From Bacteroidota bacterium (lineage in GTDB: Bacteria > Bacteroidota > Ignavibacteria > UBA10030 > BY39): a DNA stretch of 10,181 nucleotides. How positions within the stretch are numbered: the first letter of the stretch is position 1; each line of letters opens with the position of its first letter. The notes beneath the pieces are model-generated. The model was given only the letters and a program-made list of their open reading frames with translations. It ran no database searches and was not told where the DNA came from. The stretch spans positions 1 through 10,181 of the forward strand of contig JAHJRJ010000026.1 in NCBI GenBank assembly GCA_018830765.1. The letters are read 5' to 3'. A program made the position numbers and the translations under genes. Below, one piece after another: positions 1-6,736 of this stretch.

Positions 1-1
1 A

Positions 2-715
2 CACGGACATTCGCGCGGCGTGATTGAAATGACAAAACGCTTGAAGAAAAAATTTCCCGGAACGGAAATCATTGCCGGTAATGTGGGTACTAAGGAAGCG
101 ACAAAGGAATTAATTCAAGCGGGCGCCGATGCAGTCAAAGTCGGTATTGGACCGGGTTCGATATGCACAACACGAGTTGTAGCAGGTGTAGGTGTTCCAC
201 AAATTACTGCGATATATGAATGCGTGAAGGAAGCTGCAAAATCAAAAATCCCAATCATTGCTGACGGTGGAATTAAGCAAACCGGAGATATTGCGAAAGC
301 AATCGCAGCCGGTGCCGACGCTGTGATGATCGGAGGAATGTTTGCAGGCGTCGAAGAAAGTCCCGGCGAAAAAATTATTTATGAAGGTAGAAGTTATAAA
401 CTTTATCGCGGAATGGGTTCTATCAGTGCAATGCAAAAGGGAAGTAAAGACAGATATTTTCAAGACGTCGAAGACGACATCCAAAAACTTGTTCCCGAAG
501 GTATCGAGGGAAGAGTTCCATATAAAGGTTCTCTCGCCGATATTGTTTATCAGATGGTCGGAGGTCTTAAATCCGCTATGGGATATTGCGGTGCCCAAAA
601 CATAAAAGAGATGAAAACACTTACTCAATTTGTACGTATGACCGGTTCAGGTTTGCGCGAAAGCCATCCGCACGACGTTGCCATCACAAAAGAGTCACCA
701 AACTATAGGATTTAA
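2..715 (+). CDS. guaB: IMP dehydrogenase, C-terminal part (5' end outside window)
   Basis: Inosine-5'-monophosphate dehydrogenase oxidises IMP to XMP with NAD+, the committed step of GMP synthesis in the cytosol. The frame is open from base 2 and reads HGHSRGVIEMTKR, the usual IMPDH stretch, so the N-terminal half of the barrel and any CBS domains lie upstream. Visible motifs in order are the catalytic loop GPGSICTTR, with the nucleophilic Cys encoded at 164-166; the phosphate-binding IADGGI; MIGGMFAGVEESPGE; the RGMGSISAM segment; the flap with the Arg-Tyr pair in EGRVPYKG; and the C-terminal ESHPHDVAITKESPNY typical of bacterial GuaB. The GTG at 20 is internal, not the start. The stop lies 4 bases before the peptidase ATG, so the two are probably co-transcribed. 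No damage is seen in the visible part. Confidence 0.97.
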   Translation, partial: HGHSRGVIEMTKRLKKKFPGTEIIAGNVGTKEATKELIQAGADAVKVGIGPGSICTTRVVAGVGVPQITAIYECVKEAAKSKIPIIADGGIKQTGDIAKAIAAGADAVMIGGMFAGVEESPGEKIIYEGRSYKLYRGMGSISAMQKGSKDRYFQDVEDDIQKLVPEGIEGRVPYKGSLADIVYQMVGGLKSAMGYCGAQNIKEMKTLTQFVRMTGSGLRESHPHDVAITKESPNYRI

Positions 716-719
716 ACAG

Positions 720-1790
720 ATGCCGACTAATCGTATTGTAAAAATCAAAAATAAACTGACAGAGAATAAATTAGATGCTTTTTTAATTACTTTCCCGCCT
801 CATATCCGTTATGTGAGTGGCTTTGCAGGAACTTCTTGTATTTGTTTTATCACGAAGAGAAATAAATTCCTCCTAATCGACGAACGATATTCTGTACAAG
901 CCAAAAATCAAGCTCATGGGTGGAAAATACTTGTTGCGGAGGATTCTTTATTCGAAGGTCTAAAGAAGTATAATCTGATACGTTCTGATTGGAAAGTTGG
1001 CGTTGACGGAAATAATATAGTTTTGACACAGTATAAATCTCTTAAAAAGTTATTTCCCGAAACTCATTTTTATCCAAAGGTTGGTTTTATCGAAGAATTT
1101 ACCTCAATTAAAGACAAGACGGAAATTGCGAAGATTAAAAAAGCAGTCGGAATCACTGATCGTGTTTTTGAAAAAATTTTGGAATACATCAAGCCGGGTA
1201 TGTATGAATCTGAAATTGCTGTAGAGATAACTTATCTTCATCGTAAGTACGGTGCCGCCGGTGATGCGTTTAAACCGATCGTTACTTCCGGAGTCAATGG
1301 CGCAATGCCGCACGCAAGCACATCCGAAAAAAAGATTAAAAATGGGGAAATGGTCACCCTCGATTTTGGTTGTACGGTTGACGGATATAACAGCGATTTG
1401 ACCAGAACTGTGTTTGTCGGCAAACCAAAATCTTTCGCTTTGAAACTATACAAAATAGTAGCAGAAGCACAAAAACACGCTATTGGTGCTGCAAAACCGG
1501 GTATCTCGGCTCGAGAACTTGATGCTGTTGCTCGTAACTTAATACGCGGTGCTGGGTATGGGGATTATTTTACGCATTCGCTCGGTCACGGTATCGGACT
1601 GCAGGTGCACGAGCCTCCCAGAGTTTCAGCGAAGAACAAAGTCGTTTTACAGGAAGGCAATGTTATTACAATTGAGCCGGGTATTTATATCCCCGGATTT
1701 GGTGGCGTTAGAATCGAAGACGACGTTGTGATAAGAAATGGTGATGCAGAGATACTAAATAAAGCGATAAAAGAACCGATTGTGATATAA
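720..1790 (+). CDS. M24B metallopeptidase, Xaa-Pro aminopeptidase/dipeptidase type
   Basis: Cytosolic dinuclear-metal peptidase of the pita-bread fold that removes residues next to proline. From the ATG at 720 the protein has 356 residues: a creatinase-like N-terminal domain (about 1-125) and a catalytic domain (about 130-350). All five expected metal ligands are present: D215 (LDFG), D226 (NSDLTR), H290 (LGHGIGL), E319 (IEPGIY) and E333 (RIEDDVV). H198 in MPHAS is the usual substrate-site histidine. The length fits short PepQ/YpdF-type enzymes better than the roughly 440-residue E. coli PepP. I chose ATG 720, which has AGGA about 9 bases upstream, over an in-frame TTG at 678 that would run 38 bases into guaB. 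It is the second gene of the guaB pair. Exact substrate (dipeptide or longer peptide) cannot be read from sequence. Confidence 0.93.
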   Translation: MPTNRIVKIKNKLTENKLDAFLITFPPHIRYVSGFAGTSCICFITKRNKFLLIDERYSVQAKNQAHGWKILVAEDSLFEGLKKYNLIRSDWKVGVDGNNIVLTQYKSLKKLFPETHFYPKVGFIEEFTSIKDKTEIAKIKKAVGITDRVFEKILEYIKPGMYESEIAVEITYLHRKYGAAGDAFKPIVTSGVNGAMPHASTSEKKIKNGEMVTLDFGCTVDGYNSDLTRTVFVGKPKSFALKLYKIVAEAQKHAIGAAKPGISARELDAVARNLIRGAGYGDYFTHSLGHGIGLQVHEPPRVSAKNKVVLQEGNVITIEPGIYIPGFGGVRIEDDVVIRNGDAEILNKAIKEPIVI

Positions 1791-1794
1791 AAAA

Positions 1795-1930
1795 AATGAT
1801 GTGCGATGTGCGATATGAGTCGTGAGTCTTGGGTCGGGAGTTGTAGGTCGTGATTAGAACTCACCGCTCAGTGCTCACAGCTCGAAGTTTATCCCGACAG
1901 AGTCGGGACTCTATGCTCTGTGCTCAAAGT
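1795..1930. repeat. Dispersed intergenic repeat, copy 1
   Basis: This non-coding spacer begins immediately after the peptidase stop. It shares four ordered blocks with 4556-4681: a 16-base identity CGATGTGCGATATGAG (1804-1819), ACTCACCGCTCA (1859-1870), GCTCGAAGTTTATCCCG (1880-1896, one mismatch) and CGGGACTCT (1904-1912). The left half is built of TGAG/GTCGTGA-like words and the right half of CTCA-like words, so the halves are roughly complementary and could fold into a large imperfect stem. The middle differs between copies. Position between gene pairs suggests a dispersed repeat or processing/termination element. No coding potential is visible. Confidence 0.75.
1892..1908. other. Perfect stem-loop inside repeat copy 1
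   Basis: TCCCGAC (1892-1898) and GTCGGGA (1902-1908) are perfect inverted repeats separated by AGA. No T-run follows, so it does not look like a standard intrinsic terminator. A related TCCCGA hairpin occupies the same place in copy 2. Confidence 0.65.
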
Positions 1931-1963
1931 TTAAGCAATGGATATCAACAAAAAATAAGTTAA

Positions 1964-3250
1964 ATGTTAGAAACCAAAAATACACGTAATGTTTTAATCA
2001 TCGCTTACTATTTTCCTCCAATGGGATTAAGCGGTGTTCAACGGACACAAAAGTTTGTAAAATATTTGCCGCAATTCGGATGGAAGCCGACTGTCATTAC
2101 CGTGACACCGACTGGTTATCTTGCTGAAGACTACACGCTCTTAGATGAGTTAAAAAATGTTGAGGCAGAAATTATTCGAGTGGGTTCGCTCGACCTGAAC
2201 AGGTTTTTCAAGAAAAAGGGGGTTGTCCGAATGCCGTCCGAAAGAGTCCGCAAAACTCTTTCTTTTGTCAGTGACATCTTCTTTGTTCCCGATAATAAAA
2301 TCGGATGGAAAGGGAAAGTGCTAAAAAAAGTATCAGAGCTTTTCGAATCAAAAAAAATCGATATTATATTTGCCACTTCTCCTCCGTACACAGATTTTTT
2401 AATAGGCATGGAGTTACACAAGAAGTATAAAATCCCACTCGTTATAGATTATCGCGATGTTTGGCACGAGTATCCGTTCAAAGTGTATCCGACTCCATTG
2501 CATAAATACTTTAATTACAAGCTTGAAAAACAGGTATTGCACAATGCGGGGAAAATCATTACCACAAACCGAAAGGTGAAAGAACTGCTTTTATCCCGCT
2601 ACAAATTTTTAAATTACAACGACGTTCATATAATACATCAAGGATTTGACCCGGCAGATTTCGAAGAAAATATACCGGCACCGCGTTCACCTTTGAATAA
2701 AATGCGAATTACTCACGCTGGCGTTTTTTACGGCGAGAGAACTCCAAAGTATTTCTTTCAGGCATTGAATAAACTTTTCAAGCAAAATCCATCCCTTCAG
2801 AATAAAATAGAAGTCCTTTTTATAGGAAACTTCCGGAAAGAAGATAAAAAACTAATCGACCAATATAATCTTGGTGGAGTTGTGTCAGTTCTGGGATATC
2901 TCGACCATCAAAAAACAATTCAATATTTAATGTCGTCCGATTTGTTCTGGCTGATGATCGAAAACGACGTACAATCTCCCGGTAAGGTTTACGAGTACAT
3001 CGGGGCGCGTAAACCGATACTCGCGAATATCCCCGAAGGCTTCGTTAAGCAAACCATTTTGGAAATTGATGGTAATGTTGCACTACCTCCACAAGATGTT
3101 GACGAAACTGCAATAGCGATAAAAAGGTTTTATGAGAAATTTGAAAAAGGAGAAAAACCCTTAGTGAACAGCGAGATAGTCGAACGGTATAATAGAATTA
3201 CACTTACTGACGAGCTTTCTAATATTTTCGGATTTCTAACGGAGAGATAA
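1964..3250 (+). CDS. Glycosyltransferase, GT-B fold, family 4-like
   Basis: Predicted cytosolic or membrane-associated glycosyltransferase of 428 residues that transfers a sugar from an activated nucleotide donor, most likely in exopolysaccharide, O-antigen or glycan synthesis. The N-terminal half opens with VLIIAYYFPPMGLSGVQR, the typical acceptor-domain start with a glycine-rich loop, and contains IIFATSPPYTDFLIG and VIDYRDVW. The C-terminal donor domain begins near residue 245 (MRITHAGVFYGERTP) and holds VLFIGNF and SPGKVYEYIGARKPILANIPEG, where the GKVYEY glutamate region matches the nucleotide-sugar site of GT4 enzymes. No signal peptide or membrane helix is seen. ATG 1964 has only an A-rich upstream region with no clear ribosome site. 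The stop is one base before purD, so the two are probably translated from one message. Donor and acceptor are unknown. Confidence 0.87.
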   Translation: MLETKNTRNVLIIAYYFPPMGLSGVQRTQKFVKYLPQFGWKPTVITVTPTGYLAEDYTLLDELKNVEAEIIRVGSLDLNRFFKKKGVVRMPSERVRKTLSFVSDIFFVPDNKIGWKGKVLKKVSELFESKKIDIIFATSPPYTDFLIGMELHKKYKIPLVIDYRDVWHEYPFKVYPTPLHKYFNYKLEKQVLHNAGKIITTNRKVKELLLSRYKFLNYNDVHIIHQGFDPADFEENIPAPRSPLNKMRITHAGVFYGERTPKYFFQALNKLFKQNPSLQNKIEVLFIGNFRKEDKKLIDQYNLGGVVSVLGYLDHQKTIQYLMSSDLFWLMIENDVQSPGKVYEYIGARKPILANIPEGFVKQTILEIDGNVALPPQDVDETAIAIKRFYEKFEKGEKPLVNSEIVERYNRITLTDELSNIFGFLTER

Positions 3251-3251
3251 G

Positions 3252-4538
3252 ATGAATGTTTTAGTCATAGGTTCGGGTGGACGTGAACACGCTCTTGTTT
3301 GGAAGATTACACAGAGCAAGCTTGTCTCCAAAATATTCTGTGCCCCGGGAAATGCGGGTATCGCCGAATTAGCATGTCTTGTTGAGATAAAACAAACAAA
3401 CATCCCTGAATTGATTAAGTTCGTCAAAGACAACAAGATTGATCTAACGGTAGTGGGACCTGAACAACCGCTGATTGATGGTATTGTTGATGCTTTCGAA
3501 TCGGAACGATTGATGATATTCGGGCCTTCAAAGCAGGCTGCGGAGTTAGAGGGAAGTAAAGTATTTGCAAAAAATTTTATGTCCCGCAATAATATCCCTA
3601 CTGCGAATTTCAGGTCTTTCGAATTTGAAGAGAGGTTTGAGGCGGAACGTTATATTAACGAGGTTCCTGCCCCAATTGTTATAAAAGCGGACGGATTAGC
3701 GGCAGGAAAGGGCGTCACTGTTTGTGAGTCGAAAGAAACAGCTTTAGACATACTTGATGAAATGTTCACGAAAAAATCTTTCGGTAAAGCAGGTGAAAAA
3801 ATTGTAATCGAAGATTTTATGATAGGCGAAGAATTATCCATTCTCGTTGTTTCCGACGGAAAAGATTTTGTCGTCCTTCCGCCCGCTCAAGACCACAAAC
3901 GAGTTTTGGATGGCGACCTCGGAAAAAACACTGGCGGTATGGGTGCCTACGCTCCCACACCATTTCTCGACGAAAAAATGTTGGGAAAAATTAAATGCAC
4001 AATTATTAAACCGACAGTTTACGGAATGGCAAAAGAAGGAAAGCCCTTTAAAGGTTGTCTCTACTTCGGTCTAATGTTGACTCAAACTGGACCGAGAGTT
4101 GTCGAATACAACTGCCGCTTCGGCGACCCCGAAACACAAGTTATTCTCCCGTTAATCGAGAATGATTTGGTAGAACTGATGCTGGCTTCAATAAGGGGTG
4201 AGATATCTAGAATAAAAATCAAAATAAAACCGGTGTCTGCAGTTTGTGTTGTGCTCACATCTCGCGGTTACCCCGATTCGTACGAAGTAGGTAAACCGAT
4301 TTTCGGATTCGACAAAGTTATTAACATTCCCGGTTTATATATCTTTCATTCCGGAACAAAAAAAGAAAACGATACAATTCTTACTGCCGGCGGACGTGTT
4401 CTCGGCGTTACTGCGGTTGGAAATTTAGATAATTTAGAAGAAACAATTATGACAGCATACCGAAACATTGAGCATATTACTTTCGACGGCGCATATTATA
4501 GAAGCGATATCGGTAAGAAGGGGTTGGGAAGTAATTGA
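3252..4538 (+). CDS. purD: Phosphoribosylamine--glycine ligase (GAR synthetase)
   Basis: Joins phosphoribosylamine and glycine with ATP to form GAR, the second step of de novo purine synthesis, in the cytosol. At 428 residues it is essentially the length of E. coli PurD. The order of parts is the N domain MNVLVIGSGGREHAL (1-15); VVGPEQPL (about 67-74); the ATP-grasp domain with IKADGLAAGKGV (144-155), DHKR (214-217), NTGGMGAYAPTP (226-237) and the metal-binding EYNCRFGDPETQ (285-296); and a C-terminal domain with VCVVLTSRGYPDSYEVGKPI and TAGGRVLGVTAVG. GGAGAG-like sequence in the last codons of the glycosyltransferase (3241-3246) can serve as ribosome site. It is followed directly by repeat copy 2. 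No missing key residue is seen. Confidence 0.97.
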   Translation: MNVLVIGSGGREHALVWKITQSKLVSKIFCAPGNAGIAELACLVEIKQTNIPELIKFVKDNKIDLTVVGPEQPLIDGIVDAFESERLMIFGPSKQAAELEGSKVFAKNFMSRNNIPTANFRSFEFEERFEAERYINEVPAPIVIKADGLAAGKGVTVCESKETALDILDEMFTKKSFGKAGEKIVIEDFMIGEELSILVVSDGKDFVVLPPAQDHKRVLDGDLGKNTGGMGAYAPTPFLDEKMLGKIKCTIIKPTVYGMAKEGKPFKGCLYFGLMLTQTGPRVVEYNCRFGDPETQVILPLIENDLVELMLASIRGEISRIKIKIKPVSAVCVVLTSRGYPDSYEVGKPIFGFDKVINIPGLYIFHSGTKKENDTILTAGGRVLGVTAVGNLDNLEETIMTAYRNIEHITFDGAYYRSDIGKKGLGSN

Positions 4539-4555
4539 GAAGATGAGTATGAAAG

Positions 4556-4681
4556 AATGATGTCCGATATTCGATGTGCGATATGAGCAACTCACTACTC
4601 ACCGCTCAACACTCTTTGCTCGTAGTTTATCCCGCCATCCCGAATCCCGAATGCTTTCGGGACGGGACGGGACTCTTAGCT
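4556..4681. repeat. Dispersed intergenic repeat, copy 2
   Basis: Second copy of the element at 1795-1930, placed just after the purD stop. Matching blocks are CGATGTGCGATATGAG (4572-4587), ACTCACCGCTCA (4597-4608), GCTCGTAGTTTATCCCG (4618-4634, one mismatch) and CGGGACTCT (4668-4676), in the same order and orientation. Between the last two blocks the hairpin is larger than in copy 1, with repeated TCCCG words on the left and CGGGA words on the right. The rest of the 4539-4759 spacer carries nothing else I recognise except the ribosome site before the epimerase. Confidence 0.75.
4645..4662. other. Stem-loop with repeated TCCCG/CGGGA arms in repeat copy 2
   Basis: Core inverted repeat TCCCGAA (4645-4651), loop TGCT, TTCGGGA (4656-4662). 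It is flanked by two more TCCCG words to the left (from 4630) and two more GGGAC words to the right (to 4673), which can extend or slip the stem. No T-run follows. Confidence 0.65.
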
Positions 4682-4748
4682 CATATTTCAGATTTACCAA
4701 AATATTTCATAAATTTAACCATCTCTGTAAACAGATATTCATTTAACG

Positions 4749-4754
4749 AAAGGA
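4749..4754 (+). promoter_or_regulatory. Ribosome binding site deciding the TTG start of the epimerase
   Basis: AAAGGA lies five bases before TTG 4760. The coding frame stays open upstream to 4574, but that stretch is repeat sequence, so this site together with the conserved first beta strand of the protein fixes the start. Confidence 0.7.
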
Positions 4755-4759
4755 AAAAA

Positions 4760-5707
4760 TTGAAAATATTAGTAACAGGCGGGGCGGGGTTTATCGGCTC
4801 ACACATAACAGATGCATACATAAATGCAGGACACTCAGTCGTTATCATCGATGATTTGTCTATGGGAGTACAAGCGAATATCAACCCCAAAGCAAAATTT
4901 TATCAGATAGATATACGTGATGCAGCAGTAAAAGATATTTTTGAGCGGGGAAAATTCGATGTTGTAAATCATCACGCGGCGCAGGTGGATGTGCGAAAAT
5001 CAGTTGACGATCCGATGTTCGATGCATCCGTGAACATCATTGGCGTTCTCAATTTGTTAGAGAATTGCAAAGCTTCCGGTGTGATGAAATTTATCTTTGC
5101 ATCAACAGGTGGAGCAATTTACGGTGAACCCCGTTTACGGGGTGAACAGGATTATTTCCCGGCAGATGAAAATCACCCTGTCCGTCCGCTATCGCCTTAT
5201 GGAATCACAAAATTAGCTACCGAAAAATACTTATTTTATTATGAACAAATATTTAATTTACCGTATATCGTATTGCGTTATGCAAATGTTTATGGTCCGC
5301 GTCAAAACCCTCATGGCGAAGCAGGCGTCGTTGCAATCTTCGCAAAAAAAATGTTGGAGGGTGGTCAACCTCATATTAACGGCGATGGTAAACAAACACG
5401 AGATTACGTCTTCGTAGGTGATGTTGTTCGTGCAAACTTGCTCGCGCTCGATTATAATAAATCCGAGATCTTTAACATTGGAACCGGCATTGAAACCGAC
5501 GTTAACATACTTTTTAATAGAATCAAGATACTTACAAAATCCGCTTGTGACGAACTCCACCTCCCCCCAAAAAAGGGGGAACAACTCCGCAGCGTTTTGG
5601 ATGCATCAAAAATCAAAAAAGTACTCGGATGGACTCCGCAGGTAGCGTTGGACGGCGGCTTAAAACTCACTGTGGAATTTTTTAAAAACAAAATTAATGG
5701 AAAATAA
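4760..5707 (+). CDS. galE: NAD-dependent sugar-nucleotide epimerase, GalE-like
   Basis: Extended short-chain dehydrogenase/reductase of 315 residues, likely UDP-glucose/UDP-galactose 4-epimerase, supplying sugar nucleotides for polysaccharide. From TTG 4760 the protein starts MKILVTGGAGFIGSH, putting the Rossmann glycine motif at residues 7-13. D31-D32 lie at the end of strand 2, as expected for NAD. HHAAQVDVRKSV (71-82), the active-site S115/T116 in ASTGGAIYGEP and catalytic Y147-x3-K151 (SPYGITK) are all present. RYANVYGPRQNP, GDGKQTRDYVFVGDV and RSVLDASKIKKVLGW complete the family pattern. The in-frame extension back to 4574 is intergenic repeat and is rejected. The 3' end overlaps the MeaB gene by 11 bases. 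Another epimerase or decarboxylase specificity in the same superfamily is possible, so the symbol is tentative. Confidence 0.88.
   Translation: MKILVTGGAGFIGSHITDAYINAGHSVVIIDDLSMGVQANINPKAKFYQIDIRDAAVKDIFERGKFDVVNHHAAQVDVRKSVDDPMFDASVNIIGVLNLLENCKASGVMKFIFASTGGAIYGEPRLRGEQDYFPADENHPVRPLSPYGITKLATEKYLFYYEQIFNLPYIVLRYANVYGPRQNPHGEAGVVAIFAKKMLEGGQPHINGDGKQTRDYVFVGDVVRANLLALDYNKSEIFNIGTGIETDVNILFNRIKILTKSACDELHLPPKKGEQLRSVLDASKIKKVLGWTPQVALDGGLKLTVEFFKNKINGK
5562..5580. other. C-run/A-run/G-run inverted repeat inside the epimerase gene
   Basis: TCCCCC (5562-5567) pairs with GGGGGA (5575-5580) around an A-rich loop. It encodes the LPPKKGEQ segment, which aligns with the usual PxKPGEQ region of GalE-like enzymes, so it is normal coding sequence that may also form an RNA hairpin. 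Confidence 0.55.
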
Positions 5708-6644
5708 AAACGAAATAAGTAAGAGAGTACTTTCCGGCGAACGTATCGCAGTTGCTCGCGCGATTACACTTGTTGAAAATGAAGACGCATGGTCGATAAA
5801 AATTCTTGAAGATATTTATTCGGCAACCGGGCGTGCATATCGAGTAGGAATAACCGGACCTCCCGGCGCAGGTAAAAGCACAATCACTAACAAACTCGCC
5901 GCAGCTTATCGTAAACAAAATTTAAAAGTAGGAATTATCGCAGTTGACCCAACGAGTCCGTTCACAGGCGGGGCTTTACTTGGTGACCGCGTTCGTATGA
6001 CCGAAGTTGAAATGGATGGAAATGTTTTTATTCGCAGTATGGCATCGCGTGGGAGTTTGGGGGGCTTGAGCAAAAAAGCAACAGAAGCTGCCGATATTTT
6101 AGATGCCGCAGGTTATGATATAATTTTAATGGAAACCGTGGGAGTCGGTCAATCTGAGTTGGATATAGCTGGAGCAGTCGATACAACCATAGTTGTGCTT
6201 GTCCCTGAATCCGGCGATTCTATACAAGCAATGAAAGCTGGCTTGATGGAAATCGCCGACTTCTTTGTGTTAAACAAATCAGACCGCGCCGGTGCTGACC
6301 AAGCTGTAATGTCTATAAAAATGATCTTAAATTTCAAGCCAAAGAAAAATGGTTGGCAAGCCGACGTTATCCAAACAGTTGCAAGCGAAGGAAAAGGGAT
6401 TGATAAAATTGTAGAAACTATTTATCTTCATAGAAAATATTTGGAAGATTCAAATAAGCTGAACGACAAAAGACAAAAACGAATGGTCAATCGCATCCAG
6501 GAACTCGTAAAAGAAAAACTACACTTCGAATTTTGGGATGAGACACGTGAAAATTTTTTACAATTGAATATAGAAAATGTAGTCCGCAAAGAATTAACCC
6601 CTTACGATTTAGCTGAAAAATTACTGCAGAATTTTAAGGAATAA
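5697..6644 (+). CDS. meaB: Methylmalonyl-CoA mutase-associated GTPase MeaB (ArgK family)
   Basis: SIMIBI-class P-loop GTPase that protects and reloads adenosylcobalamin-dependent acyl-CoA mutases, chiefly methylmalonyl-CoA mutase, in the cytosol. The 315-residue protein has the family layout: an N-terminal helical segment with RVLSGERIAVARAITLVEN; Walker A GPPGAGKST (54-62); IAVDPTSPFTGGALLGDRVRM (81-101); IRSMASRGSLGGLS (112-125); Walker B and switch METVGVGQSE (145-154); the guanine-specificity NKSD (193-196); and a C-terminal dimerisation helix region. The ATG at 5697 lies inside the end of the epimerase gene (11-base overlap) with no clear Shine-Dalgarno, suggesting translational coupling. 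No mutase subunit gene is visible in the window. A partner such as isobutyryl- or ethylmalonyl-CoA mutase is possible instead. Confidence 0.95.
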   Translation: MENKNEISKRVLSGERIAVARAITLVENEDAWSIKILEDIYSATGRAYRVGITGPPGAGKSTITNKLAAAYRKQNLKVGIIAVDPTSPFTGGALLGDRVRMTEVEMDGNVFIRSMASRGSLGGLSKKATEAADILDAAGYDIILMETVGVGQSELDIAGAVDTTIVVLVPESGDSIQAMKAGLMEIADFFVLNKSDRAGADQAVMSIKMILNFKPKKNGWQADVIQTVASEGKGIDKIVETIYLHRKYLEDSNKLNDKRQKRMVNRIQELVKEKLHFEFWDETRENFLQLNIENVVRKELTPYDLAEKLLQNFKE

Positions 6645-6663
6645 TATTTTCCCTTGCGTTCTT

Positions 6664-6678
6664 CACGCGCTTTGCGTG
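6664..6678. other. Small stem-loop after meaB
   Basis: CACGC (6664-6668), loop GCTTT, GCGTG (6674-6678). It lies in a stretch made of TTGCG-like words just after the meaB stop. A weak T-rich patch follows only about ten bases later, so this is at best a poor terminator. Confidence 0.35.
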
Positions 6679-6689
6679 CGATAATTCTG

Positions 6690-6710
6690 TTTTCTTGCTC
6701 TTAAGGAAAA
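6690..6710. repeat. 21-base direct repeat, copy A (candidate operator or leader element)
   Basis: TTTTCTTGCTCTT followed by AAGGAAAA. It matches 8145-8165 at 20 of 21 positions. Outer arms TTTTC and GAAAA are inverted, giving partial dyad symmetry. Beyond the core, the next 19 bases match copy B at about 12 positions, so similarity covers about 40 bases. It lies in the leader of the AlbA_2 regulator gene. Confidence 0.7.
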
Positions 6711-6711
6711 T

Positions 6712-6720
6712 ATGAAATAA
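6712..6720 (+). other. Minimal upstream reading frame ATG-AAA-TAA
   Basis: A start codon, one lysine codon and a stop lie four bases after AAGGA (6703-6707), the only Shine-Dalgarno-like sequence in this leader. The regulator ATG at 6737 has none of its own. This may be chance, or a start-stop element that delivers or stalls ribosomes just before the real gene. Confidence 0.35.
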
Positions 6721-6736
6721 ATTTCAAATCGTAATT

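Noticed and set aside
242..628. Long minus-strand open frame inside guaB
   Set aside because: It is an antisense shadow of a well-conserved gene, with no family motifs. The same applies to the minus-strand frames at 2131-2421, 3236-3589, 5258-5584, 7657-7926 and 9055-9384.
678..719. Upstream TTG start for the M24 peptidase
   Set aside because: It would overlap guaB by 38 bases and add 14 residues absent from the fold. ATG 720 has a ribosome site and lies just after the guaB stop.
1892..1908. Intrinsic terminator after the peptidase gene
   Set aside because: The stem is perfect but no T-run follows, and the same hairpin type recurs as part of a dispersed repeat.
1938..1958. Six-codon frame just before the glycosyltransferase
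   Set aside because: Too short, no ribosome site and no supporting structure.
4574..4759. N-terminal extension of the epimerase from an ATG at 4574
   Set aside because: The extension is translated dispersed repeat and spacer. The family's first residues begin at TTG 4760, which has AAAGGA at good spacing.
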